A DNA stretch of 64,000 nt from Streptomyces sp. A3M-1-3 (GCF_024213665.1 NZ_JANAVP010000009.1:1-64000), one strand, 5' to 3'. Positions 15,110-24,657 are shown, counted from the first letter of the stretch. The notes: generated from the sequence alone by a model not told the origin. Translations and numbers: made by a program.

Positions 15110-17551
15110 ATGAGCAGCCTCTTTGACGACAGTTTCCTGGCGGACCTCCAGCCCTCCGGCGAGGAGCACCCGCCGCCGCCCGAGGAGCACGCCCCGGAAG
15201 CGGGCGCGGACGACCTCTTCGGGGGCAGATTCGACGCGCCCGCCGACCGGGACGCGTATTACCGGAACGGGGCCGCCCGGCCCGTGATCGACCCGGCCGT
15301 CCTGCTCGACGGGCTGAACGAGCAGCAGCGGGCCGCGGTGGTGCACTCCGGATCGCCGCTGCTCATCGTGGCCGGCGCGGGCTCCGGCAAGACGCGCGTA
15401 CTGACGCACCGGATCGGGCACCTGCTGTCCGCGCGCAGGGCGCACCCCGGCGAGATCCTGGCGATCACCTTCACCAACAAGGCCGCCGGTGAGATGAAGG
15501 AGCGCGTCGAGAGCCTGGTCGGGCCGCGTGCCCATGCGATGTGGGTCATGACCTTCCACAGCGCGTGCGTCCGTATCCTGCGGCGCGAATCGAAGAGGCT
15601 CGGCTTCACGTCGTCGTTCTCGATCTACGACGCCGCCGACTCCAAGCGGCTCATGGCTCTGGTCTGCCGTGACCTGGACCTCGACCCGAAGAAGTTCCCG
15701 CCGAAGTCCTTCAGCGCGAAGATCTCGAACCTGAAGAACGAGCTGATCGACGAGGAGACCTTCGCGTCGCAGGCTGCCGATGGTTTCGAGAAGACGCTCG
15801 CCGAGGCGTACGCGATGTACCAGTCGCGGCTGCGCGAGGCGAACGCGCTCGACTTTGACGACATCATCATGACGACGGTGCACCTGCTCCAGGCGTTCCC
15901 GGACGTCGCCGAGCACTACCGGCGCCGGTTCCGGCACGTCCTGGTCGACGAGTACCAGGACACCAACCACGCTCAGTACACGCTCGTACGCGAGCTGGTG
16001 GGGCCGGGTACGGAGGAGGTGCCGCCCGCCGAGCTGTGTGTGGTGGGTGACGCCGACCAGTCGATCTACGCGTTCCGCGGGGCCACCATCCGCAACATCC
16101 TCCAGTTCGAGGAGGACTACCCGAACGCGACGACGATCCTGCTGGAGCAGAACTACCGCTCGACGCAGACCATCCTCAGCGCTGCGAACGCGGTCATCGA
16201 GCGCAACGAGAGCCGTCGCCCCAAGAACCTGTGGACGAATGCGGGGTCGGGCGCGCGGATCACCGGCTATGTCGCGGACACCGAGCACGACGAGGCGCAG
16301 TTCGTCGCCGACGAGATCGACCGGCTGACGGACGCGGGTGACGCCAAGGCCGGGGATGTCGCCATCTTCTACCGGACCAACGCCCAGTCCCGTGTCTTCG
16401 AAGAGATCTTCATCCGGGTCGGTCTGCCCTACAAGGTCGTCGGCGGCGTGCGCTTCTACGAGCGCAAGGAGGTCCGCGATGTGCTGGCCTACCTGCGGAT
16501 ACTGGCGAACCCGGAGGACGCGGTCCCGCTCCGGCGCATTCTGAACGTACCGAAGCGCGGTATCGGCGACCGCGCCGAAGCCATGATCGAAGCGCTGGCG
16601 CTGCGCGAGAAGATCACCTTCCCGCAGGCGCTGAAGCGGGTCGACGAGGCGTACGGGATGGCCTCCCGCTCGACGAACGCGGTCAAGCGATTCAACGTCC
16701 TGATGGACGACCTGCGCACGATCGTCGAATCGGGGGCGGGGCCCGCCACCGTGCTCGAAGCGGTACTGGAGCGCACCGGATATCTGGCGGAGCTCCAGGC
16801 GTCCACCGACCCGCAGGACGAGACGCGCATCGAGAACCTCCAGGAACTGGCCGCCGTCGCCCTGGAGTTCGAGCAGGAGCGGGACGAGGAGAATCCGGGC
16901 ACGCTGGCCGATTTCCTGGAGCGGGTGGCGCTCGTCGCCGACTCCGACCAGATCCCGGACGAGGACACGGAGGGCTCGGGCGTCATCACGCTGATGACGC
17001 TGCACACCGCAAAGGGCCTCGAGTTCCCGGTGGTCTTCCTGACCGGCATGGAGGACGGGGTCTTCCCGCACATGCGCGCGCTCGGGCAGACCAAGGAGCT
17101 GGAGGAGGAGCGGCGGTTGGCGTATGTCGGTATCACCCGTGCCCGCGAGCGGCTCTACCTCACGCGCTCCTCCATGCGCAGTGCGTGGGGGCAGCCGGCG
17201 TACAACCCGCCGTCGCGGTTCCTGGAGGAGATTCCGGAGCAGCACCTGGAGTGGAAGCGGAAGGGCGCGCAGCTCCCGGCCGGCCCGACGTCGGGGATTA
17301 CGTCCTCGCTGACGTCGTCGCTGTCCGCGGCGCGGTCGCGGTCCGGGCCTTCCGGGTTCGCCACGCGGCGGGCGACGGACAAGCCGGTGATCGCGCTGGC
17401 GGTCGGCGACCGGGTCACGCACGACCAGTTCGGGCTGGGAACTGTGCAGGAAGTGACCGGGAGCGGCGGGGACGCGCAGGCGACGATCGACTTCGGAGAC
17501 GCCAAGCCGAAGCGGCTGCTGCTGCGGTACGCGCCGGTGCAGAAGCTGTAG
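15110..17551 (+). CDS. pcrA: ATP-dependent DNA helicase PcrA (UvrD family)
   Basis: This is an 813-residue superfamily 1 3'-5' helicase for repair and replication restart. Motifs in order are GAGSGKTRVLTHRIG (Walker A, about 88), AITFTNKAAGEMKERV (motif Ia), LVDEYQDTN (about 279), GDADQSIYAFRGA (motif III), QNYRSTQTI (IV), TLHTAKGLEFPVVFL (about 632) and AYVGITRARERLYL (VI). The C-terminal Tudor-like PcrA domain (VGDRVTHDQFGLGTV to LLLRYAPVQKL), used for RNA polymerase contact, is present. The acidic N-terminal extension (about 60 residues) is usual in Streptomyces. The ATG has GGGAGG upstream. The gene is intact and essential-looking. Confidence 0.97.
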   Translation: MSSLFDDSFLADLQPSGEEHPPPPEEHAPEAGADDLFGGRFDAPADRDAYYRNGAARPVIDPAVLLDGLNEQQRAAVVHSGSPLLIVAGAGSGKTRVLTHRIGHLLSARRAHPGEILAITFTNKAAGEMKERVESLVGPRAHAMWVMTFHSACVRILRRESKRLGFTSSFSIYDAADSKRLMALVCRDLDLDPKKFPPKSFSAKISNLKNELIDEETFASQAADGFEKTLAEAYAMYQSRLREANALDFDDIIMTTVHLLQAFPDVAEHYRRRFRHVLVDEYQDTNHAQYTLVRELVGPGTEEVPPAELCVVGDADQSIYAFRGATIRNILQFEEDYPNATTILLEQNYRSTQTILSAANAVIERNESRRPKNLWTNAGSGARITGYVADTEHDEAQFVADEIDRLTDAGDAKAGDVAIFYRTNAQSRVFEEIFIRVGLPYKVVGGVRFYERKEVRDVLAYLRILANPEDAVPLRRILNVPKRGIGDRAEAMIEALALREKITFPQALKRVDEAYGMASRSTNAVKRFNVLMDDLRTIVESGAGPATVLEAVLERTGYLAELQASTDPQDETRIENLQELAAVALEFEQERDEENPGTLADFLERVALVADSDQIPDEDTEGSGVITLMTLHTAKGLEFPVVFLTGMEDGVFPHMRALGQTKELEEERRLAYVGITRARERLYLTRSSMRSAWGQPAYNPPSRFLEEIPEQHLEWKRKGAQLPAGPTSGITSSLTSSLSAARSRSGPSGFATRRATDKPVIALAVGDRVTHDQFGLGTVQEVTGSGGDAQATIDFGDAKPKRLLLRYAPVQKL

Positions 17552-17611
17552 GGGGGACGGGACGGGCTGGGCCTTCGGCTCTGGCCGGCCTTCGGCTCGG
17601 GCTCGGGCCGG

Positions 17612-19066
17612 TTACGTCGGGTCGAGGCCGTGGTTGCGCAGCCACGCCAGCGGGTCGATCGCGGATCCGCCGCCGGGCCGTACCTCGAAGTGCAGGTGCG
17701 GGCCGGTGGAGTTGCCCGAGTTGCCGGAGTACGCGATGACGTCGCCGGCCTTGACCGTGCCCGAGCGGAACTTGATGCTGCTGAGGTGGCAGTACCAGGT
17801 CTCGGTGCCGTCGCGGGCGGTCACTATCGCCATGTTGCCGTAGGCGCTGTTCCACTGGGTGCGGACGGTGCCGTCGGTCGCGGCCATGACCGGGGTGCCG
17901 TACGCGACGGGGAAGTCGATGCCGGTGTGCACCGACATCCAGTTGACGCCGGCCTGACCGTACTGCGCGCTCAGCCCGTTCTGCTTCACCGGCAGCGCGA
18001 ACTTGGGGCGCAGGAGCTCCTTGCGGCGCGCCTCCTCCTCGCGCTTCTTCTTCTCGGCGGCCTGCCGCTCCTTGAGGTCGATCCGCTCCTGGGTACGGCT
18101 GGCGCGGTCGGCGAAGTCGTCGGCGTCGGCGCTGAGCGCGGCGAGCTGCGTGTCCAGCTTGCTGTTCGCGGCGACCGGCTTGACCGAGGCCGGGTCAGGG
18201 GCGGCCTGCGTGGTGGTGTCGTCCTGCTTCACGTCGCCGAGTCCGCTGACGGAGGCGGCGGCGATACCGGCGACGCCCATGACGCAGGCGGACGGAACGG
18301 CGACGGTGAGGAGTGCGGAGCGCTTCGCGGGCGTACGGCGGCGGGTGCGGTTTCCGGCGGCGCGGCGGGCGGGGCGGGGCGGGGTGGGCGCGGCGGGCGC
18401 GGTGGCGAGTTCCGCTTCGAGCAGCGGCTCGGCGTGGTGGTCATCGGGGACAGGCCCGGTCTCGGGTTCGGACTCGGGCTCGTACGTGAAGGCCGCGGTC
18501 TCGAACTCGGCGGCGGTGAACTCTGCCGCGGGGGGCGCTTCTTGCTCCGGAATCTCGGCTTCGCCCGAGTTCCATGCTGTCGCGTCGTACGTACCGGTTT
18601 CGAAGCCCGGCGCTGTCCACTGCCCCGTGGTGTCGTACCCATACGTGACGTTCTCGAACTGGCCTTTCTCGAACTGGCCCGTCTGGTTCCAGGCGTTGGC
18701 GTCCCACTGGCCCGTGGTGTCGTAGCTGACCTGGGCCGGGATCTCCACAGCCGACGGATAACCCTCGGCGGACCACGCGGTGGTGTCGTAACTGCCGCTG
18801 TCGTACAGACCGGTTTCGTGCGTGGCCTGCTGCGTGCCGTAGCCGTAGCCGTATCCGCTGTAATCCGCCGACGTGTAGGCGTCGGTGTTCCACTGCGTGC
18901 TGTCGTACTGGCCGCTGTGGCCGCCGTCGTAGTCGCTCGGAAGCGCACCGAAGAGGGGGTCGCCGGCGAAGGTTCCCTGGTGCTCGTACGACGCGTATTG
19001 CGTGTATGAGGCGTCGGGAGCCGGGGCCGGGGGGGGAGAGAACCCCGACGGGTGACGGTCGTTCAC
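17612..19066 (-). CDS. M23 family metallopeptidase, membrane-anchored, Tyr/Thr-rich
   Basis: This is a peptidoglycan endopeptidase of 484 residues. The first 240 residues are acidic and rich in Tyr, Thr, Gly and Gln with degenerate repeats (SYDTTGQWDANAWNQTGQF style). They precede a transmembrane or uncleaved signal helix (LLTVAVPSACVMGVAGIAAA, about 245-270), so this part is probably cytoplasmic. A coiled coil follows (ERIDLKERQAAEKKKREEEA). The LytM/M23 domain is at the C-terminus, with zinc and catalytic residues in VHTGIDFPVAYG and HLHFEVRPGG. The GTG at 19066 is chosen because the sequence conserved in such proteins begins there; the frame stays open 105 bases further upstream. It is convergent with pcrA. 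Confidence 0.85.
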   Translation of the reverse strand: MNDRHPSGFSPPPAPAPDASYTQYASYEHQGTFAGDPLFGALPSDYDGGHSGQYDSTQWNTDAYTSADYSGYGYGYGTQQATHETGLYDSGSYDTTAWSAEGYPSAVEIPAQVSYDTTGQWDANAWNQTGQFEKGQFENVTYGYDTTGQWTAPGFETGTYDATAWNSGEAEIPEQEAPPAAEFTAAEFETAAFTYEPESEPETGPVPDDHHAEPLLEAELATAPAAPTPPRPARRAAGNRTRRRTPAKRSALLTVAVPSACVMGVAGIAAASVSGLGDVKQDDTTTQAAPDPASVKPVAANSKLDTQLAALSADADDFADRASRTQERIDLKERQAAEKKKREEEARRKELLRPKFALPVKQNGLSAQYGQAGVNWMSVHTGIDFPVAYGTPVMAATDGTVRTQWNSAYGNMAIVTARDGTETWYCHLSSIKFRSGTVKAGDVIAYSGNSGNSTGPHLHFEVRPGGGSAIDPLAWLRNHGLDPT

Positions 19067-19094
19067 CAACTTCTCTTTCGCCTCGGCAACGGGG

Positions 19095-19130
19095 GCCTGG
19101 GGTCTGGGGTGGGGGTACCCCAGAGGGAGA
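19095..19130. repeat. GC-rich palindromic mini-element
   Basis: CTGGGG (19104-19109) and CCCCAG (19118-19123) flank a short loop within a G-run region immediately upstream of the M23 gene. Related palindromes occur at 14807-14836, 24932-24966 and 59218-59254, which suggests a dispersed Streptomyces repeat. Its role is unknown. Confidence 0.5.
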
Positions 19131-19283
19131 GCAGTGGCGTGACTGTACCCGGCGGTACGCGACGGCGACAATCTTCGGCAGGTTTCGGGCGCTCAAGAAC
19201 CGGGCATTCGACCGCCTTTCGGCCGACTGTGGGCAGAGCCTTGGCCCTGTGTTCGATGAACGTTCGATGTCGTGGGGGTGTCC

Positions 19284-20183
19284 TCAGGCCACCGAGACCG
19301 TTCCCGAGGTGTCTGCCGGGGCTTCCGCGGCCTCCAGCGCCTGGCGGATCCCGGCCGCGACCGCCGGATGCACGGGAAGTGCGAGGTGGCCGATGCCGCT
19401 GACCCGCACGTTCTGTGCGATCAGGTCGGGGTGGTCGATACAGGCGGTCTCGAGCGGAAGCATCAGCTGGTCGAGGTCGCTCCAGAAGCTGACGAATCGG
19501 GTGAGGCAATTCGGGGCCGGCTCGCGCAGCTCCTCGATCACATCGGAGTGGGGGCGCATCTGCCGCACGATGGGGTGCGCGCTCATCAGCGGGGCGATCC
19601 GGGTCCCCGCGTGCGGCGTGCCGAGCGTGACCAGGGTGCGGACGTGAGTGTCGCCGCCGAGCCGCTGTACGTAGTAACGGGCGATCAGCCCGCCGAGGCT
19701 GTGCCCCACGATGTCGATCTGCGGGTGGCCGGTGCGGGCGCAGATCTCCTCGATGTGCCTGCCGAGCAGGTCGGCAGCGGCCCGTATGTCGCAGGTGAGC
19801 GGGGAGTAGTTGAGCGACTCCACATGGTGCCGGCCGTGCGCGGTCAGGGAGCGCCGGAGCAGGACGAAGACGGACCGGTTGTCGACGAATCCGTGCAGCA
19901 GGACCACCGGCGTACCGGACGAGCGGTCGGCCGGGAGCTGCACGGCCTCGGTGGCGCCGGCGGGTCCGGTGGCCCCGGTGGATACGGTGGGACTCGGGGG
20001 ACTCGGGGGACCGGCGGACGACAGGGGACCGGGGGAGCCTTGGCGGCGCTCCTGGCTGATGCCGGTGGGGTAGAGCAGGAGGTGGCCGGCGAGGATCGCC
20101 AGCTCAAGGGTGGTGGCCCGGACCAGTGCGGCCGACAGGCGTATATGGCGGAGGCAAGGGGGTAGCAGGAGCTGGATCCTCAT
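19284..20183 (-). CDS. Triacylglycerol lipase-like alpha/beta hydrolase
   Basis: This is a 299-residue alpha/beta hydrolase. The N-terminus is a membrane or signal-like segment (ALVRATTLELAILAGHLLLY). A Pro/Ser/Gly-rich stretch follows, then VVLLHGFVDN (oxyanion loop) and the nucleophile elbow IVGHSLGGLIARYY with Ser at about residue 160. The catalytic Asp and His lie in the C-terminal part (DHPDLIAQNVRVSGIGHLALP). It belongs to the lipase class 2/EstA-like group. The ATG at 20183 is supported by GGGAGG six bases upstream, ruling out longer starts. It is probably exported or membrane-attached. The substrate cannot be read from sequence. Confidence 0.88.
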   Translation of the reverse strand: MRIQLLLPPCLRHIRLSAALVRATTLELAILAGHLLLYPTGISQERRQGSPGPLSSAGPPSPPSPTVSTGATGPAGATEAVQLPADRSSGTPVVLLHGFVDNRSVFVLLRRSLTAHGRHHVESLNYSPLTCDIRAAADLLGRHIEEICARTGHPQIDIVGHSLGGLIARYYVQRLGGDTHVRTLVTLGTPHAGTRIAPLMSAHPIVRQMRPHSDVIEELREPAPNCLTRFVSFWSDLDQLMLPLETACIDHPDLIAQNVRVSGIGHLALPVHPAVAAGIRQALEAAEAPADTSGTVSVA

Positions 20184-20600
20184 GGCCGACCTCCCGAATG
20201 GCATGAGGGAGGACGCCTCTGTCCCCCGTATGCCCTCATGGGGCTCCGCGGCGGAGGAGGCCGGCGGGCGGGGTGTGGTCGGTCGAGCGCGCATGCTGCC
20301 GTGCCGTGCCCTGCCGTATCAATGCCGGTATGCCGCCCCACCGTGCCGTGCGGCTGCCGGCACGGTGGGGCGGCGCCTTCGTTGCGGCTCCCCTTGCGAC
20401 CGTCCCCTGCTGGCGGCTCCTGAGCCGGGTGATGCGGGCGCGGCGCAAAGCGAACATGTCCCATGTGTGATTTCCCCCTCGCTATCCCCCGCGAAACGGG
20501 GGGTTGCGGGATGCTGTAGATAACGTTCGTTCACATCCCCGGCCCTCGCGGCACCGGGGACCCGTGCCAATGACGGCGCAGTCGGTACATGGAGGCAGTG
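20184..20600. other. Gene-free divergent gap with strong hairpins
   Basis: No coding sequence is convincing in these 417 bases. A perfect 16-bp stem (20333-20348 with 20358-20373, nine-base loop) is followed by a weaker CCCCCG/CGGGGG hairpin near 20476-20494 and a CCCCGG/CCGGGG hairpin near 20537-20559. The AT-richer TGTAGATAACGTTCG at about 20515-20529 may be the -10 region for the B12-protein gene. The strong hairpin between two divergent genes is unexplained. Confidence 0.6.
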
Positions 20601-21014
20601 ATGGGTGTGACCGGTCCGATCCGCGTGGTGGTGGCCAAGCCGGGTCTCGACGGGCACGATCGCGGGGCCAAGGTCATCGCGCGGGCCCTGCGCGACGCCG
20701 GTATGGAGGTCATCTACACCGGCCTGCACCAGACGCCCGAGCAGATCGTGGACACCGCCATCCAGGAGGACGCCGACGCGATCGGTCTGTCGATCCTTTC
20801 GGGCGCGCACAACACGCTCTTCGCGAAGGTGCTCGAGCTGCTGACGGAGCGCGACGCGGAGGACATCAAGGTCTTCGGCGGCGGCATCATTCCGGAGGCG
20901 GACATCGCCCCGCTCAAGGAGAAGGGCGTGGCCGAGATCTTCACCCCGGGCGCGACGACCGCGTCGATCGTGGACTGGGTGCGCGCGAACGTGCGCCAGC
21001 CCGCCGAGGCCTGA
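20601..21014 (+). CDS. B12-binding small subunit of an acyl-CoA mutase
   Basis: This is a stand-alone cobalamin-binding domain of 137 residues. The signature [11 protein letters not shown] (DxHxxG, with the His that ligates cobalt from below), SILSGAH and VFGGGIIPE are all present. This matches the C-terminal domain of methylmalonyl-CoA mutase and the small subunit of isobutyryl-CoA or related mutases, which pair with a separately encoded large subunit not seen here. The ATG at 20601 has GGAGG five bases upstream; an in-frame ATG at 20589 has none. The exact acyl-CoA substrate depends on the partner. Confidence 0.9.
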   Translation: MGVTGPIRVVVAKPGLDGHDRGAKVIARALRDAGMEVIYTGLHQTPEQIVDTAIQEDADAIGLSILSGAHNTLFAKVLELLTERDAEDIKVFGGGIIPEADIAPLKEKGVAEIFTPGATTASIVDWVRANVRQPAEA

Positions 21015-21038
21015 CCGCCCCGACCTGCTCCGACCCGC

Positions 21039-22697
21039 TCAGACCGGCCCCGACCTGCCCCTGTCAGGCGCCGGGGCGGTCCTGGCCGTGGTCCGTCGGG
21101 CGTCCAGCTCCGCCAGCATCGCCGCGCGTAGGCGCAGGGTGGAGACCAGCCGCTGGAAGGCCTCCGACCAGTAGCCGCCCGCGCCCGGTGACGCACCCTC
21201 CGCCTCGTCCGGTATCGCCGTCAGGATTTCGAGCCGGCTCGCCTCCGCCGGGTCCAGGCAGCGTTCCGCCAGGCCCATCACTCCGCTGAAGCTCCAGGGA
21301 TAGCTCCCGGCGTCCCGCGCGATGTCGAGCGCGTCGACCACCGCCCGGCCGAGCGGCTCGGCCCACGGGACGGCGCACACCCCGAGCAGCTGGAACGCCT
21401 CGGACAGGCCGTGCGCGTCGATGAACTCAGCCACCCAGACGGCACGTTCGTGCCCCGGCAGCGTGGCAAGCAGCTTCGCGCGCTCGGCGAGGGAGGCGGT
21501 GCCGGGACCGGCGTCGAGGGGCAGCGCGGGCGCACCGAGCAGGGCCCGCGACCAATCCGCGTCCCGTTGCCGTACCGCCGCCCGGCACCAGGCGGCGTGC
21601 AGCTCCTCCTGCCAGCCGTCGGTCACCGGCAGCGCCACGATCTGCTCGGGCGTCCGGCCGCCGAGCCGGCCCGGCCAGCCGGACAGCGGGGCCGCCTCCA
21701 CCAGCTGGCCCAGCCACCAGGACCGCTCGCCGCGCCCGGCCGGGGGCTTGGGCACCACGCCGTCCCGCTGCATGGCGGCGTCGCACTCGTGCGGTGCCTC
21801 CACCCAGATACGTACGTCCCCTTCCGTACGGTCCAGGCTCACGCAGGACTCCGAACGGGCGGCCATCCGCGCGGCCAGGGCGGATCGCGGCAGCGCGGAG
21901 AGCAGCTCCGCGGCGGTGGCGCGGACATTGCGGCTGCGGTCCGCGAGGGCCTGTTCGAGGAACGGCTCATCGGCATCGGAGAGCCCGGTGCGCAGGGAGT
22001 CGAGGAACATCAGCCGGTCCTCGGCCCGCTCGGTCGCCCAGGTGGTCGCCAGCAGAGCCGGCGCGGCGGCCGGGTCCTGGGCCCGTACGGCGGTGAGCAG
22101 GGCGACGCGCTCCGCGAACAGGCCCTCCCGCCACAGGAGTGCCACCTGATCGGTGTCAGCGGGGTCGGGGAGCGCGGAACTGCCGGCCGCGCCGCGCAGC
22201 GCGAACTTCCAGTCCGGATTGAGGCGCGCCAGCCAGAGCGCCCTCGGTCCGGCCAGGGTGAGCGCCTGCGGCCGCAGATCGGTCCGGGCGCGGGCCGCGT
22301 CCAGCAACGCGGGCAGCAGCGCGTGGGGCGCCCGGAAGCGGCGCCGGTTGGCGGCGGCGAGCCACTGGGGGAGCAGTTCGGTGAGGTCGGGTGAGGCTCC
22401 GCGCCGGCCGCCCGTGCCCGCAGGCCCGGACCGGTCGGCCAGCAGCTGGGCGAGCCGGCGACGGGCTGCCGCGGGCAGTGCGGGGCGCGGATCGTGCGGT
22501 GCGGGCTCGGGGCGCTGGGCGGCACGCGCGGGAAGCAGCCCCGCCCGGCGCCGCACGCTGTGCAGCGCCGCCGCGTCCAGGAGCGCGGCCGCGGCGTCGT
22601 GCCCGGCCGGCACCAAGTCGGCTGCCGGCGGCCGCCGATCGGTGCCCAACAGGGCCGAGGTGACGAGCCCTTCCCAGGACGTCGTGGTGTCGGTCAT
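21039..22697 (-). CDS. DUF5691 protein
   Basis: This is a 552-residue protein rich in Leu, Ala and Arg, matching DUF5691 at its start (TSWEGLVTSALLGTDRR). The rest is a chain of helical segments with HEAT-like character (LLATTWATERAEDRLMFLDS, FLEQALADRSRNVRATAAEL), suggesting a scaffold. No catalytic motif is evident. It is the distal minus-strand gene of a module with a SWIM zinc-finger protein and the divergent MoxR-DUF5682-VWA operon, an association I recall from many actinomycetes. GGAGGGATCCT lies just before the ATG. A degenerate copy of its own 5' end lies upstream at about 22806-22915. Confidence 0.85.
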   Translation of the reverse strand: MTDTTTSWEGLVTSALLGTDRRPPAADLVPAGHDAAAALLDAAALHSVRRRAGLLPARAAQRPEPAPHDPRPALPAAARRRLAQLLADRSGPAGTGGRRGASPDLTELLPQWLAAANRRRFRAPHALLPALLDAARARTDLRPQALTLAGPRALWLARLNPDWKFALRGAAGSSALPDPADTDQVALLWREGLFAERVALLTAVRAQDPAAAPALLATTWATERAEDRLMFLDSLRTGLSDADEPFLEQALADRSRNVRATAAELLSALPRSALAARMAARSESCVSLDRTEGDVRIWVEAPHECDAAMQRDGVVPKPPAGRGERSWWLGQLVEAAPLSGWPGRLGGRTPEQIVALPVTDGWQEELHAAWCRAAVRQRDADWSRALLGAPALPLDAGPGTASLAERAKLLATLPGHERAVWVAEFIDAHGLSEAFQLLGVCAVPWAEPLGRAVVDALDIARDAGSYPWSFSGVMGLAERCLDPAEASRLEILTAIPDEAEGASPGAGGYWSEAFQRLVSTLRLRAAMLAELDARRTTARTAPAPDRGRSGPV

Positions 22698-23274
22698 AGG
22701 ATCCCTCCGTTGCTCGGGGCGGCCATGAGGCCGGTCGTTTCGGTTCGCGTCGTCGGTCGGTGGTCGTCGGCGGAGCGGTCCTCGGTTGGAGCCCGCCGTT
22801 ACTGCGCAGTGCCCAGGAGGGCCGAGGTGACGGGCTCTTCCCCCGGCGTGGTGGCGAGTCCCTATGTTGTGCGGGTCGATCGCGAGGCCGGTCGCTCGGG
22901 GCGGCTGTATGGCCGGTAGTGCGGCAGCCGGTTGCCGTGGACCGGCAGTCGCCGGCCGAACCGTCCGTGGAGGCCGCGTGTTCGGCCGCCGGTCCGGCTG
23001 CCGACGCGGTCGTCCGGTCAGGTCGTGCCGACCGCCGCTGCCGCCGCGGCCGTTGGCCGCCCGGCCGTGGCGCCGGCACAGCGGGCCGGATCATGGCGAG
23101 CGCCGCGCCGCCGCACCGCCGGGACCGCCGCACCGCCGGGACCGCCCGCGCCGCCGCGCTGCCGGGACCGCCGCCGCTGTGGCCGCCGGCGCGCCAGCAC
23201 GGCCGCGCCGGATCGTGGCGAGCGCCGCAGCGGTCGTCGCCGCCGCCCGCCCCGTCATCCGCGCCGGCGTTTCG
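22698..23274. other. Gap with a degenerate duplicate of the DUF5691 gene start
   Basis: There is no intact gene here. The stretch 22809-22832 repeats 22642-22665 (two mismatches in 24), and 22891-22917 repeats 22709-22735 with a few changes. On the minus strand the second copy reads PVTSALLGTAQ and then a stop, a decayed version of LVTSALLGTDRR. From about 22990 to 23240 the DNA is CCG/GCC-rich with internal direct repeats; for example GGATCATGGCGAGCGCCG recurs as GGATCGTGGCGAGCGCCG about 125 bases later. It looks like recombination debris between the SWIM and DUF5691 genes. Confidence 0.7.
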
Positions 23275-24657
23275 TCAGGTCAGTGGGACCGGTTCTTCTG
23301 CTCCTTCCGGCCAGGCCGTCAGAGGGGTGAAGCCTTGGTGGCCGCATTCGCCGAATACCGTTACCGGGGCGCCGCCGGAGAGGGCTGCCAGTTGCCACAG
23401 ACCCGGGCGGGAGTGGAAGGCGGGGCTGACTGGCAGGGCGGAGTCGCCGGCCGCGTCGGCCAGTTGCCAGGCTCCTTCGGCCGGGACCGGTATGACCTGG
23501 TGCAGCGTCACCGGCCATGAGTCCAGCCACGGGTCGTCGCGCAGGGCCTGTCCGTACAGCTCGAGGGCCGTCCCCGTGTCCGCGCCCGGCGGGCGCCCCG
23601 CGAGGGGCGCAGGGGCGGCGAACCGCTCGCCGAGTTCGGCCCGGAGCTGTCCGGCTCCGGCGAAGGAGGTGAGTTCGGCGTCGAGGGCCAGGCCGACCGG
23701 GAGGGCGAGTTGTGGCGGCCGGCCCGGTGGGCCGAAGTCGAGGACCAGGGCGGTGCGCCCCGACGTGCGGCCGTGCAGCCAGATGCGGCGCGTGGTGAGT
23801 CTGCCGTCCGTGGTGTCGTACTGCGCGAGCACCAGCCAGTGGTCGCGGACCGCCCGGCCGTCCGCCACCGCGGGTAGGCCCACCCTGGTCCGCACCGTCG
23901 CGGCCAGTGGCTCCGGCAGCCGGTCCAGGCCCAGCCAGGCCCGGTCCAGCATGTGCAGCAGGGCGCACTCCTCCAGCAGCCGCACCGGCCAGCCCTGGCC
24001 CGAGGACGGGATGGCCCCCAACTCCCGTACGCGCCCCGCGAGTCCCGGCGCCTGGGCGTCGACCATGCGGGCCGCCGTCTCCTCCCACAGCCCGTAACCC
24101 GTCCGCTCGGCCGCGGCCAGTCCGCCACGCAGCAGGTCCGACAGCCGCTGCTCCAGCTCGGTCGCGCCGGAGGTGATCCGCTCGGCGCGGCGCTCGGCCC
24201 GGCGCCTGGCGGCTTCGGGATCGGCGGCCTTCGCCGCGTCCGCTCCCGTCTCCTGCTTCTTCTCGGCGCGTTTGCTGCGGCCTTCGAGCCACTCACCCGC
24301 CCAGCCGGGCTCTTCCTCGGCGTCCGGCACCGCCCGGTCGTCCGCCGCCCAGAGCAGCAGCAGCCCCAGCGCGTGTTTGCACGGGAACTTCCGGCTCGGG
24401 CAGGAGCACTTGTACGCGACCTCCGCCGTGTCGACCACCGTCTGGTACGGCTTGCTGCCGCTGCCCTTGCACAGTCCCCACACCGCGCCCGCTCCGGAGC
24501 TGCCCGCCTCCGACCACGGCCCCGCCGTGCCGAGTTTGTTTCCCGCTTTGCGTGACGCGTCATCAGAAGCCAGTGCCAGCACCTGATCCGCAGTCCATCG
24601 CACCCCCTGCTCCGGGGGGTTCGGGGGCTGTCCCCCGTTCGATTGCAGCATGTTCAC
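23275..24657 (-). CDS. SWIM zinc-finger protein
   Basis: This is a 460-residue protein with an N-terminal SWIM motif (YKCSCPSRKFPCKHALGLL, a CxC...CxH zinc site at about residues 80-100). The SWIM context is the standard WTADQVLALASDDASRKAG opening and WGLCKGSGSKPYQT. The remainder is helical with several conserved Trp and Arg residues (GPPGRPPQLALPVGLALD; SWPVTLHQVIPVP near the end). SWIM domains bind DNA or protein. GTG at 24657 (GGGGA 8 bases upstream) or ATG at 24651 could start it. It is divergent from the MoxR ATPase, with a 118-base shared promoter region. Confidence 0.9.
   Translation of the reverse strand: MNMLQSNGGQPPNPPEQGVRWTADQVLALASDDASRKAGNKLGTAGPWSEAGSSGAGAVWGLCKGSGSKPYQTVVDTAEVAYKCSCPSRKFPCKHALGLLLLWAADDRAVPDAEEEPGWAGEWLEGRSKRAEKKQETGADAAKAADPEAARRRAERRAERITSGATELEQRLSDLLRGGLAAAERTGYGLWEETAARMVDAQAPGLAGRVRELGAIPSSGQGWPVRLLEECALLHMLDRAWLGLDRLPEPLAATVRTRVGLPAVADGRAVRDHWLVLAQYDTTDGRLTTRRIWLHGRTSGRTALVLDFGPPGRPPQLALPVGLALDAELTSFAGAGQLRAELGERFAAPAPLAGRPPGADTGTALELYGQALRDDPWLDSWPVTLHQVIPVPAEGAWQLADAAGDSALPVSPAFHSRPGLWQLAALSGGAPVTVFGECGHQGFTPLTAWPEGAEEPVPLT

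Noticed and set aside
14993..17422. 809-codon open frame antisense to pcrA
   Set aside because: Arg/Gly/Val-rich shadow of an intact helicase gene; no domain or ribosome site.
20993..21060. Another tail-repeat at the B12-protein stop
   Set aside because: CGACCTGC/CGACCCGC units are present but too irregular to call a repeat of the gene tail.
22156..23133. 325-codon minus-strand frame across the DUF5691 start
   Set aside because: Runs out of frame with the DUF5691 gene and through CCG/GCC-rich repeats; no family resemblance.
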